From positions 1 to 27,505 of the forward strand of contig LRSR01000203.1 of assembly GCA_001579985.1 (NCBI GenBank): a stretch of 27,505 bases of DNA. The letters are read 5' to 3'. The translations under genes were made by a program, and so were the position numbers. Numbering within the stretch: the first letter of the stretch is position 1; each line of letters begins with the position of its first letter. The notes under the pieces were generated by a model. It was not told where the DNA came from, did not search any database, and saw nothing but the letters and a program-made list of their open reading frames with translations. Shown in pieces: positions 1-9,400 of this stretch. This DNA is from Hypsibius dujardini (Eukaryota; Tardigrada; Eutardigrada; Parachela; Hypsibiidae).

Positions 1-2
1 AC

Positions 3-1060
3 GACCCTGCTTCGGTTCGCGGGACCGTGGAGATATCGTTGAAGGCGTTGAAAATCCAGTACATTGATCTCTATCTCATCCACTGTCCAGTATCCATTCG
101 GAAGGAAGAGTGGCAAAAGCTTGGTATGTTGTTCGATTATTTGAATTCTGTATAAGACGTAGCGGGAATCTTATTGAGTTGACTATATTGACTATGGACA
201 AATTTGTCCTCCTATCACTTTAAAGTAGTATAGTCGGATCTCCGACAAATTTATAGTCAATAAAAGAAAATATCTTTTTAGAGTCAGCCGAACGCTTCGC
301 GAAGCCCGCGCATCCCGCCCAATACTTTAACGATGTGGATCCGCTGACTGTGTGGAAGGTGAGCCAACGAAGAGTAAACTTAACTTTAACTTGAGAGATT
401 TTACTCCGGTCTCTCCGTTCGGGGCTAAATGGCTTCTTTGCTTTCTCGCGCTCTCACACTCGACACACTCGTCCCGCATCAAATATTCAAAGAAATTCGA
501 TTTCCGGTTCATGAAAGCGACCATGATGACAGTAGTAGTAAATTGAGTTTCTCCGGCCCGCAATTCTTGACGCAATCTTGTCAGATTTCGCTCTGGACAA
601 GTGTCTAGGCTGGCTTCCTGATCGATTTCCCGCTCTCCCCACGGGGTGCTGATTGTAGTGATTACTGTGCGTTTTTTGCCATTCAACAACATCATTCAAC
701 AACATGATCCCCTCTCTAGTCTATATGCAACGTCAGACAATAATAATGCCGTGCGGAAACATTGCTCTTCTTTTCTCGTTTTGCTGCATAGGAAATGGAG
801 AATTTAGTGGACGACGGGCTCGTGAAAAGCATTGGTCTATCGAATTTCAGCATTCCACAGATTCAGAGAATTCTCGATCACGGACGAATAAAGCCCGCCA
901 ACTTACAGGTTTGAGTAGCACAAATATACTTGATGTCGTTTACAGCTACATGCTCGTCTGCTCTTCAATTTACTTCCGTTTGGCGTCTGCCTGACTGCCT
1001 ACCCCTGCCAGTCTTTTGGTCTGTCTGTCTTTTTGTCTGTCTGTCTGTCTGTCTGCCCGA

Positions 1061-1106
<46 letters not shown>

Positions 1107-1652
1107 GCCTTTCTGTCTGCCTGCCTGTTTCTTTGTGTGCCTGTGTGTCTGTCTGCCTGTCTGCCGGCCGACCTGCTCGCCTCGCCTGTCCCATGCAATC
1201 CCTAGCTCGTGTAGGGCAAGTGCGTGTCGTTTTGATGTTACGTATGGAGGATTAATATGACGTTTAATCTCTGTGTTCTTCAGGTGGAGTGTCACGCTCA
1301 CTTTCCCCAGGACGACATCTGGGCTTTTTGTCGTAAAAACAGCATTATTCTGAGCGCATACGCTCCAATCGGCTCGCCGGCTCGCTTCGGCTCCGCCGGA
1401 AGTCCCGGGGATCTCCTGAAAGAGCCGCAGTTAACCGTCATCGGGAAAAAGCACCGGAAGACGCCAGCCCAAGTTCTGCTGCGGTGGTTAATTGAACGCG
1501 ACATTGTGGCTCTTCCGAAATCCACTCATCAAAACCGACTGCGAGAAAACTTCGAAATATTTGACTTCAAACTCTCGCAAGAGGAGATGCAGATCATAAA
1601 CTCGCTACAAGAGCACGGACGACGGCTTTTCGACTTCGAAATGTATGACTAA
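3..1652 (+). CDS. Aldo-keto reductase, 3' part (5' end outside window)
   Basis: NADPH-dependent aldo-keto reductase of the cytosolic (alpha/beta)8-barrel family, reducing aldehydes or ketones. Visible exons are 3-123, 282-358, 792-908 and 1284-1652, all joined by GT-AG introns with matching phase. Exon 1 carries [10 protein letters not shown], whose His is the family's catalytic-tetrad histidine. Exon 3 reads [15 protein letters not shown] (AKR signature 2) and continues into [10 protein letters not shown] / VECH across the third intron. The last exon has [17 protein letters not shown] (signature 3, cofactor phosphate binding) and ends FDFEMYD-stop. Roughly the first 100 residues, with the catalytic Asp, Tyr and Lys, lie left of the window, so an intact active site cannot be confirmed. 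ATTAAA at 1685-1690 may be the poly(A) signal. The third intron (909-1283) is filled by a CTGT tetranucleotide array. The family is certain; the substrate is unknown. Confidence 0.93.
1018..1175 (+). repeat. CTGT tetranucleotide array in aldo-keto reductase intron 3
   Basis: A nearly pure (CTGT)n microsatellite with scattered CTGC and CTTT variants. It lies between the donor at 909 and the acceptor ending at 1283, so it is transcribed as a CUGU pyrimidine-rich tract in the sense strand. Long Cys/Leu/Val or Arg/Gln/Thr/Asp readings through it are translations of the repeat, not genes. Confidence 0.97.
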
Positions 1653-3029
1653 ACTAAGTATCATTTATCATATGAATTATCGCTATTAAACTACCCGAAA
1701 TATTAACTTCTATTTATAGGTGGAAGGACGCACCAAACTATCCTTTTTGACGATTAGTTTTTCTTCCAATTTTCTAATCCAGTCAAATTGGCATTTCGGT
1801 CGTTCAACGGAAACGCCCACGGTGGATTTAATCAAAGCGTATCTTTTTCAATAATGCTGCTGCTGTACGAACTACCTCGTTCTGAGACATATTAATAACA
1901 TGCATCAGTATTCTTATCTAGTGAATATTGTTTTTAAAATCTAAACGAAAAGATGCGAATCCGCTAAGGATTACTCATTCATGCGTATAATCATGTGCAT
2001 GGCTGTTTCTCCCAGATAGAACAAAAATGTCTGACGTCAACGCCATTGATTACAAATGAACGGTAAATAGTTTACACAGATGCTTCGCCTTCGGTTAGAC
2101 ACGAGTAGCTACCAGCCAGGTACACACACATACCGGAAGGGGTACACAGCATGCCGGGGCGGAAATGGGGACCGTGTGTTTTTGAGTAGGAACCGGGTCG
2201 TTTTCCAGCGAAACGGAAGCATCGTGTTACTTATGGTTAGGTTACTTATGGTGTGGCCTGGGAGCTGGTACCACTGGTGACTGACGAAAAGCTGAGAGCA
2301 CTGCGCATAAGCTTCTTATCATGTGGGGGTATATTCCCGAAGGAAGGAGCCATCGAGTGTTTGCTGTCTAGCAGATCCCTTGAGAGGAGTAACAATATAA
2401 AAGGGGGCATAAAAAATTGCGTGCAGCGACCGGAACTGTTCCGTTCAGGCACGCCATGTACAATGGCCTGCGTAGGACTGGAGCTTTGTGACTTTGGCTG
2501 CCATAAGTCTTAATCTTGATGAAACGTGCTCATCATTAATTAAACCTACTTTATGGGGAAAGTTGTCCAGCGGTGGATGAGTGACAGTTGCATGTGTGTC
2601 AGGAAAGCAGCACTTGAAATAATCATTCATAAATACATAACGGGACATCGGAAGGATCGGAGCCTGGTCGCGCATTTTGCATATCCACATGCTCTTGTGG
2701 ACCTTAAAAATAGGGCCGCAAAGGCACACAGGCAGTAAAGGTTAGCCTTCACCGGTATGGACGGAAGCTGAGATATTATCTTTATATGTGGCAATTTTTG
2801 TAGTCAATTAAGTCAAAAATATAGCGGAACAAGCCGTTTTATGCTAATGTGCGAGCTCTTGACTTAATCGAAGTTAGCTACTGTACTAAGTACCGTCCCG
2901 CATGACATTGTTCAAGCAGAAAGTCAGTCGGTCTGCCATAGACAATCGCGCTGGTCACTAGCGAAAAAAATGTGATATTTTCTCTTCTTAGCGGTGAACA
3001 TAGACCTCATTGTTTACAGAAATTAAACC
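1653..3029. other. Intergenic, no gene recognised
   Basis: Between the aldo-keto reductase stop and the transferrin ORF I find no family match. Short open frames exist (for example 2253-2513), but none has a recognisable motif or convincing splice partners. A TATA-like box is at 2396-2403. A 5' exon of the transferrin gene could lie in this stretch. Confidence 0.6.
2396..2403 (+). promoter_or_regulatory. Candidate TATA box upstream of the transferrin gene
   Basis: TATAAAAG followed by GGGGGC is a textbook TATA element. It sits about 630 bp upstream of the transferrin ATG, so using it would imply a 5' UTR exon and intron, which I cannot define. Position and match are the only evidence. Confidence 0.3.
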
Positions 3030-6000
3030 ATGGTGACCAAGAATGACCAGTCCAGAGAAAAAGAACATCGTTTTACATCGTTTCACTCATCTTTATTTTC
3101 GTTCCGTTTTCTTATTGTTTTTATCTCATCGTCAGATGTCATATTGGTTTCGCCCTCATTCACAGGCTCTGCCAGTACGTTGCCTGCGAACGTTCGATGG
3201 TGTACCATCTCCATCGCGGAACACAGAAAGTGCGTGGACCTTGAGAAGGCGATTGTGTTCGCGTCCGCTCAAAGAACCGTTGTTCTGCCCCCCATTTTGG
3301 CATGTGTTCTTCGCTCGGGAAAGTACGACTGCATGCTGGCGATCGAACGGGACGAGGCGGACATCATGACGGTGGAAGCTGGAAATATGTTCACAGCTGG
3401 ACGCTGGCACGGTCTCGTTCCCATTGCCATGGAAGAGTACAGTGGAACCAGCGTGAAAAATGCCGTTGTTATTGCACAAAAGACGGCCGAAATTAAGTCC
3501 TTGCAAGACCTGCAAGGCAAGAGACTGTGCAGTCCTGGTGCTGGGACTATGGCCGGATGGATTCTACCAATATCAAGGCTGCTACGCCAAAGTACCAGTT
3601 TTCAGGAGAACTCTCAATCTCCAGGTAGGGATGTAGGGTGTTGGTAGATACATCCTCTTTGAGTAATAATTATGTGTCGTCCATCATTAGAGTCACTCAA
3701 GTTAAACATCATTGACTGCAACAACGCCTACCAAACCCTCTCATCCTTCTTCGGACCGAGCTGCGTGCCTGGAACCCTCGACTCTCGCCACAACCAGCGC
3801 TCAGACAACCCGACGAATCTCTGCCAGACTTGCGGACCTCACCGCGACACAGACACCTGGTGTTCCAGCAGCGACCCCTACGCCGGCACAGACGGGGTGC
3901 TGAACTGCATGGTACACGCTGCTGGGGAAGTGGCCTTCTTGAGTGCCGATGTTGCTCTCAAGTTGCCCGCGCAGACAGCAGAGCGTTTCGAGTTTGTTTG
4001 TCCAGACGGAAGCACTACGCCCCTGATGCCGTTGACCGTCTGCTCATGGGGAACGTTTCTCGCGGATGCTTTCGTCGTTGACTCTTCCAAAACGGAAGTG
4101 GAGAAGATTTTTCTGCAAAGATTTGTTTTTAATTTAACGCAGACAGCGTTGCGGATATTTTCAGACAGAATGCCCGTAACCAACGAAAAACGGTGAGACC
4201 TTCACGCTGCTTGTAATAGTAATTTCTCTGATAGTTTGCAGATAATTTTTGCAAGTCCTTTTCAAAGCCTTTTTTGCCAGCAAAATGGCATAATAAAAAC
4301 GATTTTGTTTTTAAAAATATATAATATGATGGCCTAACTTCACCGGATTTTATTAGCTTTTTTGAAAGGCTACCGCTATCTTATCCGTTGTAGTGTGTAG
4401 GGCCCAATAGCCCCTGGCTGTTTTACCCTTGCCATGTTGTCCGTCCGTCTGTCTGTCCGTCTGTTGTCCGTCTGTCCGTCCGTCTGTCCATCCGTCTGTC
4501 CGTCTGTCCGTCTGTCTGTCCATCCGTCTGTCCGTCCTTCTATCCGTCTGTCTGTCCGTCCGTCCGTCTGTCCATCCGTCTGTCCATCCGTCTGTCTATC
4601 TGTCTGTCCGTCCGTCTGTCCGTCCGTCCGCTGTTCTTCAGTCCGTTGTTCGCTGTACGTTCGTCCGTATGGACGGATGGACGGACGGGTGGACACACGG
4701 ACAACGGATTGACGGGAAGACGGACAATAAATGGAAGAACGGACTGCACGGGAGGGGTAAAATAGCCGGGATTCTATTGGACCCTAAAAAGGGGGGTAAA
4801 ATAGCCACTCCGTTTTTGAAAATATTTTTATGTTGAAAAACATACGACTGCGTTTAATATGTCCACTCTAGTTTGTATGAAATATGGCACATTTTGGCTA
4901 TCCATTAAATTGGCACTTCTTTAATTTGCTATTTAGATATAACGGATCGGATATTTTATGGTCCGACGCGGTGACTAATATCCGTCTTCTGTCGGAACCT
5001 GAACGACGTCTCCAAAAATTACTCGGTCCAGACCTCTACGCTGCCGCACAAGGAGACACTGCCTGCCCGTACCCTGGCATGCGGTTCTGCGTAGTCGGTC
5101 GCGAAGAGCTCGACAAATGCACTGCTCTTCGCACCGCACTTGAATCTCGAAACCTCAAACCGCCCTTAATATGCACCCTTGGTCGCAATCATTGGGGCTG
5201 CATGAAACTCATAGCTGACGACCTGGCTGACGTGATGGTCGCAGACGCAGCCGACAGTTATGTCGCCGAAAAGCTGTACGGCCTAACACCCTTCATGGCG
5301 GAGATCTACGATCAGCCGGAACCGTTTCTTTATGCCGTGGCGGTGGCTCGACGCAAGGACCCAGTCACGTCCTTGTTGGATCTCCGCGGGCGACGGACCT
5401 GTCACGGCTCCATCTACAGCGCCGTTGGATGGTCCGTCCCGATAAGTTTCCTCGTGACACAAAACCGAGTGCGCGAAGCGAAGGACTGCGACGATCTAAC
5501 TTATCAAGTCTCCCAGATTTTTCAGAAGGCCTGCGCGCCGGGTGCTCTCGTCACCGCCCATTACCGTAGTGTCCTTCATCCGGAAAACCTTTGCGACCTC
5601 TGCATGGGTGATATAGAGAGTTATTGCGCTAGGGAGCCGGGAGAGCCTTACTACGGCTCCACGGGGGCCTTCAAGTGTCTGGCTGAAGGGGGCGGACATG
5701 TGGCCTTTGTGACGCATTTAACGCCGTGGGAGAACACGGACGGACGGAACATGCGGATGTGGGCGCGAGCGTTGGTGTCTCAGGACTTTGAGCTGCTATG
5801 CGTAGATGGGACGCGAGCACCGTTAAGTGACTTTGAAAAGTGCAACTTGGGAAAAGTGCCGGCGAATGTGATCATGTCTAGGAAGGCGACGTCGGAGGAG
5901 ACAGTTGATGCTTGGGCGGTTTTGTTCGATTACGCACAGGAAGCGTTCGGATCACCAAGCAGCCGGGACTTTCGCATGTTTCAAAGCGAGAGTCATTTGA

Positions 6001-6221
6001 ATCAGGATTTGATGTTTCGCGATATGACGACGCGATTGGTGAGGATCGCGGTGGAGAACCGAAGCGCGGAGCAGTACTTAGGGGATGAGTTTGTGAGAGT
6101 TGTCCTACGAGCACAGTGTTCCAGCGCTGGTTTGTTGGCAATACCTTTCGGTTCTTCTGTAATTGTTGATTTTGTTTTCCTTCTTTTGATGACGAGCGTA
6201 ATGTTTCCTGATTGCAATTAA
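3030..6221 (+). CDS. Transferrin / melanotransferrin-like protein with degenerate iron sites
   Basis: Bilobal transferrin-fold protein, about 793 residues from the ATG at 3030. Exons are 3030-3624, 3691-4192 and 4937-6221; splice phases 1 and 2 match exactly. The N-lobe starts at VRWCTIS (residue 55) and includes CSPGAGTMAGW and FFGPSCVPG. The C-lobe starts near MRFCVVG and includes CHGSIYSAVGW, YYGSTGAFKC and HVAFVTH. The C-terminus has a Ser/Ala/Gly-containing segment followed by a hydrophobic stretch (about residues 765-789), consistent with a GPI or membrane anchor as in melanotransferrin and insect Tsf2. By hand alignment the N-lobe ligand positions are Glu116, Lys143, Thr265 and Asp324 instead of Asp, Tyr, Tyr, His. 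The C-lobe keeps Asp469 but has Leu497, Ser607 and Asn676. The anion-binding Thr/Arg pair is absent from both lobes. The start is uncertain: residues 21-46 are hydrophobic and signal-like but follow a long charged lead, and an acceptor at 3135 could mark a spliced 5' end. Intron 2 holds a repeat element. Confidence 0.9.
4399..4785. mobile_element. Inverted-repeat-bounded CCGT/CTGT element in transferrin intron 2
   Basis: The left end (4399-4430) reads AGGGCCCAATAGCCCCTGG then CTGTTTTACCC. The right end (4750-4785) is its reverse complement: GGGGTAAAATAGCC, then GGGATTCTATTGGACCCT. A second partial GGGGTAAAATAGCC follows at 4793-4806. Between the ends is a GTCC/GTCT array (about 4437-4660), then a strand switch to GGAC-type repeats (4671-4728), so the interior is also an imperfect inverted repeat. 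Related ends recur at 20172-20460. I see no transposase and no clear target duplication. Confidence 0.7.
4437..4728. repeat. GTCC/GTCT tetranucleotide array with strand-switched right end
   Basis: About 220 bp of GTCCGTCT-type tetranucleotides are followed by about 60 bp of GGACGGAT-type sequence. The junction is near 4665-4680 (cgtccgtatggacg). The transcript could form a long imperfect hairpin. Long open frames across it are repeat translations. Confidence 0.95.
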
Positions 6222-7230
6222 AACAATCATTTTCACTTTTGTTTTCTGTTATAAATCGATTAGGAGAACGAGGAGTAAACTCAAAGTAATGTCACCTTAT
6301 TTTTTAAACAAAATTAAAAGGATAAAACATATTTTGAACACATCAAAGGGTAGAGGGGCGACTGCTGACTTATGTTTAAAAAAAGTAAGTCAGTGCGAGA
6401 AAGGGAAAGGCAGGCAGATACAGGCTACTTTCAGCAGCTGACACATAGCTGTTGCATAGATAAACGCATTTTCTGTTCTGCAACGACCATTTTCTTCAAA
6501 TGTTTTAATAGTCTTCCACACAAAGTCACGGAGTTCAGCATTGATCTGTGCGACAGCTAAGATATTTAAAATTTAATTTTTATGCTTTTAGAAGATCTAG
6601 GAATCCTTAATTCTTTTGACTCTTTCTAATTTGATGCCGGTTCGAAATTAAATGAGTCAGAGGGGAAAGAAGGTGGTGGTCAGGATGCAGACAGCACTTT
6701 GCTGTGCGCCTATTGAAAGATTATTTTGTTAGTTCTTACGAAATAGTTTTCTTTGACTTAATTTTCTCCGCAACTCATCTGAGGTTGAGCCAGAAGAATC
6801 TTCGGGAGCTAGTTGGTTGGTTTTGAATAGTTAACAGACTCTTCATAAAGATGGGGTGACATTACTTTCAGTCTGCCCCTCGTATCTGCCCTGGTATCGC
6901 TCTTTGCAGTATGAGCAGTGAGCACCTACTGTAGAGGTAGAGGTAGAGGTAGAGGTAGAGCGTCCGCCCTACCCTTCTTACTCAAATGTTATACTATACT
7001 GCACACACCGATGCGATAAGGCTACCACGCAATCAAAATGCCCTAAAATAGGGCCATCGACCCCGATCTTCCAGTTTCGCAGTTCTGTGATAGTCAAAAT
7101 ACGTACCGAAGATCTTGGACTACAGTACCACGCACCCAATCTACGTGTAATTCAATTCAATTCAAATTGGACCCACAACCTTCTAATTAGTGCATGCTGG
7201 CTGATTAATTGTGGCTAGCGGATAGACCAC
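6222..7230. other. Intergenic between transferrin and Ddl-like gene, no gene recognised
   Basis: I see no coding match on either strand. The stretch holds AT-rich 3' flank of the transferrin gene, a short hexanucleotide repeat at 6931-6960, and the 5' flank of the ligase gene. An in-frame TAG lies four codons upstream of the ligase ATG. Confidence 0.65.
6931..6960. repeat. GTAGAG hexanucleotide repeat
   Basis: Five perfect copies of the six-base unit GTAGAG. It is a short microsatellite with no visible link to a gene. Confidence 0.95.
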
Positions 7231-8220
7231 ATGGGACGGACCCGTGTCGCTTATCTGACGGGTGGCTACGATGGAGAGGCCGCAGTCAACTACCAAAGTG
7301 CCAAAACCTTCAAAGCCCACGTGAATGAAGAACGGTTTGTAGTTTATACGATTGACATCCGCACGGACGGTTGGTATTGCCAAATGGACAACGGTGCCTC
7401 CGTTCCAATCAACCGATCGGACTTCACGCTGGACATGGGCGACACGGTTGTCAAATTTGAAGTCATTTTTATTGGGATCGCCGGCAATCCGGGTGAGGAT
7501 GGGAAGCTCCAAGCATACTTTGACCTGCTGAAGATTCCCTACACGAGTTGCGGCGCGGCGTCGTCAATTGTGACGTTCAACAAGCGGTTCGCCGTGGCAT
7601 TAGCCGCATCTAACGGCATTTTGGTCGCCAAGTCCCTGCACCTTTTCAAGGATAACGCAATCAATGTTGCCGACATTGGTCAACGCTTACGTCTGCCGTT
7701 GTTCGTCAAACCCTGCAACGGCGGCACCTCAATTGGAGTGAGCAAGGTCTCCCAATGGGAAAATCTGCACCCGGCATTAGCAACGGCATTTGCCTTAGAC
7801 AGCGAGATTTTGCTGGAGGAAGCCATCTCGGGAAGGGAATTTACAGTCGGTGTATACAGTCACCGAGGAAGCGCGATTACTTTGCCCATAACTGAAGTTA
7901 TCAGTATGAACGAGTTTTTCGATTTTGAAGCCAAGTACCACGGCAAGAGCCGCGAAGACACTCCCGCTCAGGTGGATGAAGATATTGCGAAGAAGCTGCG
8001 AATGGCGGCGAAGAAGATCTACAGTGTCTTTGACTGCCGAGGCGTTGTCCGAATCGATTTCATTTACAGTTTGGAGCAGGAGGAGCCGTTTATGCTGGAG
8101 ATCAACACGGTTCCCGGTCAGACGTCGGCCAGCATTTTACCGCAACAGATCCGCGCGGCGGGGTTAACCCTACGAGAGTTTTACACTGACCTGATTGATG
8201 CGGCATTGACTCGCCCATGA
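7231..8220 (+). CDS. ddl: D-alanine--D-alanine ligase, bacterial type, single exon
   Basis: ATP-grasp ligase that in bacteria joins two D-alanines for peptidoglycan precursors; 329 residues, normal length. Visible motifs: GGYDGE with the substrate-binding Glu16; GIAGNPGEDGKLQ (83-95); FVKPCNGGTSIGVSKV with Lys160 and Ser167; ILLEEAISGREFTVGV (193-208); FDFEAKYHG with Lys235-Tyr236; VVRIDFI with Arg274 and Asp276; FMLEINTVPGQTSAS with Glu290 and Asn292; and PQQIRAAG. The TRDGWY-like and YTSC/TFNK blocks resemble Bacteroidota Ddl as I remember them. One deviation is Ala84, where the usual HG..GEDG motif has His. The gene has no introns, unlike every other complete gene here. It is followed by AATAAA at 8300-8305 and sits between spliced animal genes on one continuous sequence, which points to horizontal transfer rather than contamination. 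The role in an animal is unknown; D-Ala-D-Ala or another D-amino-acid dipeptide would be the expected product. Confidence 0.92.
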   Translation: MGRTRVAYLTGGYDGEAAVNYQSAKTFKAHVNEERFVVYTIDIRTDGWYCQMDNGASVPINRSDFTLDMGDTVVKFEVIFIGIAGNPGEDGKLQAYFDLLKIPYTSCGAASSIVTFNKRFAVALAASNGILVAKSLHLFKDNAINVADIGQRLRLPLFVKPCNGGTSIGVSKVSQWENLHPALATAFALDSEILLEEAISGREFTVGVYSHRGSAITLPITEVISMNEFFDFEAKYHGKSREDTPAQVDEDIAKKLRMAAKKIYSVFDCRGVVRIDFIYSLEQEEPFMLEINTVPGQTSASILPQQIRAAGLTLREFYTDLIDAALTRP

Positions 8221-8299
8221 CTTTTTCCTTTTTGCAGATCATTTTTCATCCTCTGAATAATGGATTTCTGATTCGCCTAGTCCGAATGACGCAGTTAAC

Positions 8300-8305
8300 A
8301 ATAAA
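8300..8305 (+). terminator. Poly(A) signal of the Ddl-like gene
   Basis: AATAAA lies 80 bp downstream of the Ddl stop codon. It supports transcription of the bacterial-type gene as a eukaryotic unit, although the hexamer can occur by chance in AT-rich sequence. Confidence 0.5.
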
Positions 8306-8460
8306 TCATAAGCCTAAATCACAGCGGTGATTGAGGTGAGACCTGTGCTAGTGTAGAAGTCGTGTGGCAACCTGATGGCAACCATCTACTTTTCACATAC
8401 GTACATTAATGATGTTATAAACTGAAACGGCCGTGCCCACTTTGCCTTTGCATAAAGCGC

Positions 8461-8600
8461 AGTGCACTGATTTATGAGATTATCGCACTGCTTTATGAGA
8501 TGATTGCACTGCATCACGAGCCAAATAGCAGTGCATATAGAGACAAATAGCAGTGCATTTGAGACATTTTGCATTGCATTTGAGACATTTTGCATTGCAT
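8461..8600. repeat. Degenerate tandem repeat, about 21-30 bp unit
   Basis: Recurrent GCACTG..TTATGAGAT and GCATTGCATTTGAGACATTTT units. The right-hand copies (8551-8600) are nearly identical with a 21-base period, and the left-hand ones have drifted. No function is visible. Confidence 0.75.
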
Positions 8601-8905
8601 TTTGAATTCTTACGTGGGATAGCACGATTCTTTGGGTGGTCAGACCAGTGACGTCGTTTTGATTAATTTTAGAAAACAAAAGCCTCATGTTGGCGGTGCG
8701 TGGTGCGTATGGCACGGGGCTAATTATAGGCTATCAAGGAGTTTCGATAATGTTGTTGGGAATTGAGGTTTAGACACCAATATTCGTAATTTTCCAAATT
8801 TCAAAATTTAATTTTTTTTCTTAATTATTCATTTTTCTTTCCGATTTTTTTCTCCAATTTTTAATTTATTAATTTTCCAAATGCAATGCTTCGCAATGCT
8901 TCGTT

Positions 8906-9042
8906 TAACTAACTCGTTTAATATCTAACAATTATACGTGCGAAAATGCCTCAATTAAGTTGTATCGGATCATATATCGGATATCCGTTTTTTTGTATCG
9001 GGCCATGCATCGGATACAAGTCAATTTTCGCACGAGTTAGCG
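8906..9042. repeat. Foldback (inverted repeat) of about 130 bp
   Basis: The outer arms share TAACTCGT and CGTGCGAAAAT on the left with ATTTTCGCACGAGTTA on the right. Inside are TTGTATCGGAT on the left and ATCGGATACAA on the right. The arms are imperfect, with a gap on the left between TAACTCGT and GCGAAAAT. It is likely a small non-autonomous element or its remnant. Confidence 0.55.
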
Positions 9043-9130
9043 CAGCATTAACGGGAAAGATTACTCACCGAGTAATCTGCGTATAGTTGAAGAAGTACGC
9101 CCCACCGGCGGACAGCCGGACCATACACCG

Positions 9131-9400
9131 TATGCTCGCGATCTCAAGGGACACTTTTCTGCCCTACCCGTAAATTTTAACCAACCCGGGCTGCGCCTTT
9201 TCATTGCCGTTCACCAAATTACCACTGTACGGACAAATATAAGGAAACGCACAACTGTACAATCAATCAATTGAGAACAACGATTAAGGTGTACGAAATG
9301 AGCCAATGAGAAAAGAGTGAATCAAATTGAACGTTCAATCGAAGTGCAGGGCCATACCGAGGGAGGCGGGGCTTAGCTGTCGCCTGAGATTGCGAGCATA
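9131..9400. mobile_element. TA-flanked MITE, copy 1
   Basis: A 270-bp element with terminal inverted repeats: the left end is TGCTCGCGATCTCAAGGGAC and the right end is its near complement (CTGAGATTGCGAGCA). Both ends are flanked by TA, as expected for Tc1/mariner-type insertion. A second copy of the same length and orientation is at 22824-23092. There is no coding capacity, so any mobility would need a transposase from elsewhere. Confidence 0.85.

Noticed and set aside
930-1301. Long Cys/Leu/Ser/Val and Gln/Arg/Thr/Asp open frames
   Set aside because: They are translations of the CTGT/CAGA tetranucleotide in several frames and on both strands. The same happens at 4376-4836, 11205-11579, 20282-20491 and 24187-24892. 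The arrays lie in introns or intergenic DNA.
7231-8220. Ddl gene as bacterial contamination
   Set aside because: It is contiguous with spliced animal genes on both sides, has no bacterial neighbours, and has a poly(A) signal. Only a chimeric assembly could still explain it, and I see no composition break at its edges.
8461-8600. Possible CRISPR-like array
   Set aside because: The units are contiguous and degenerate, without unique spacers of constant length, and the genome is eukaryotic. The same applies to the 21-, 23- and 26-bp tandem repeats in the ATPase introns.
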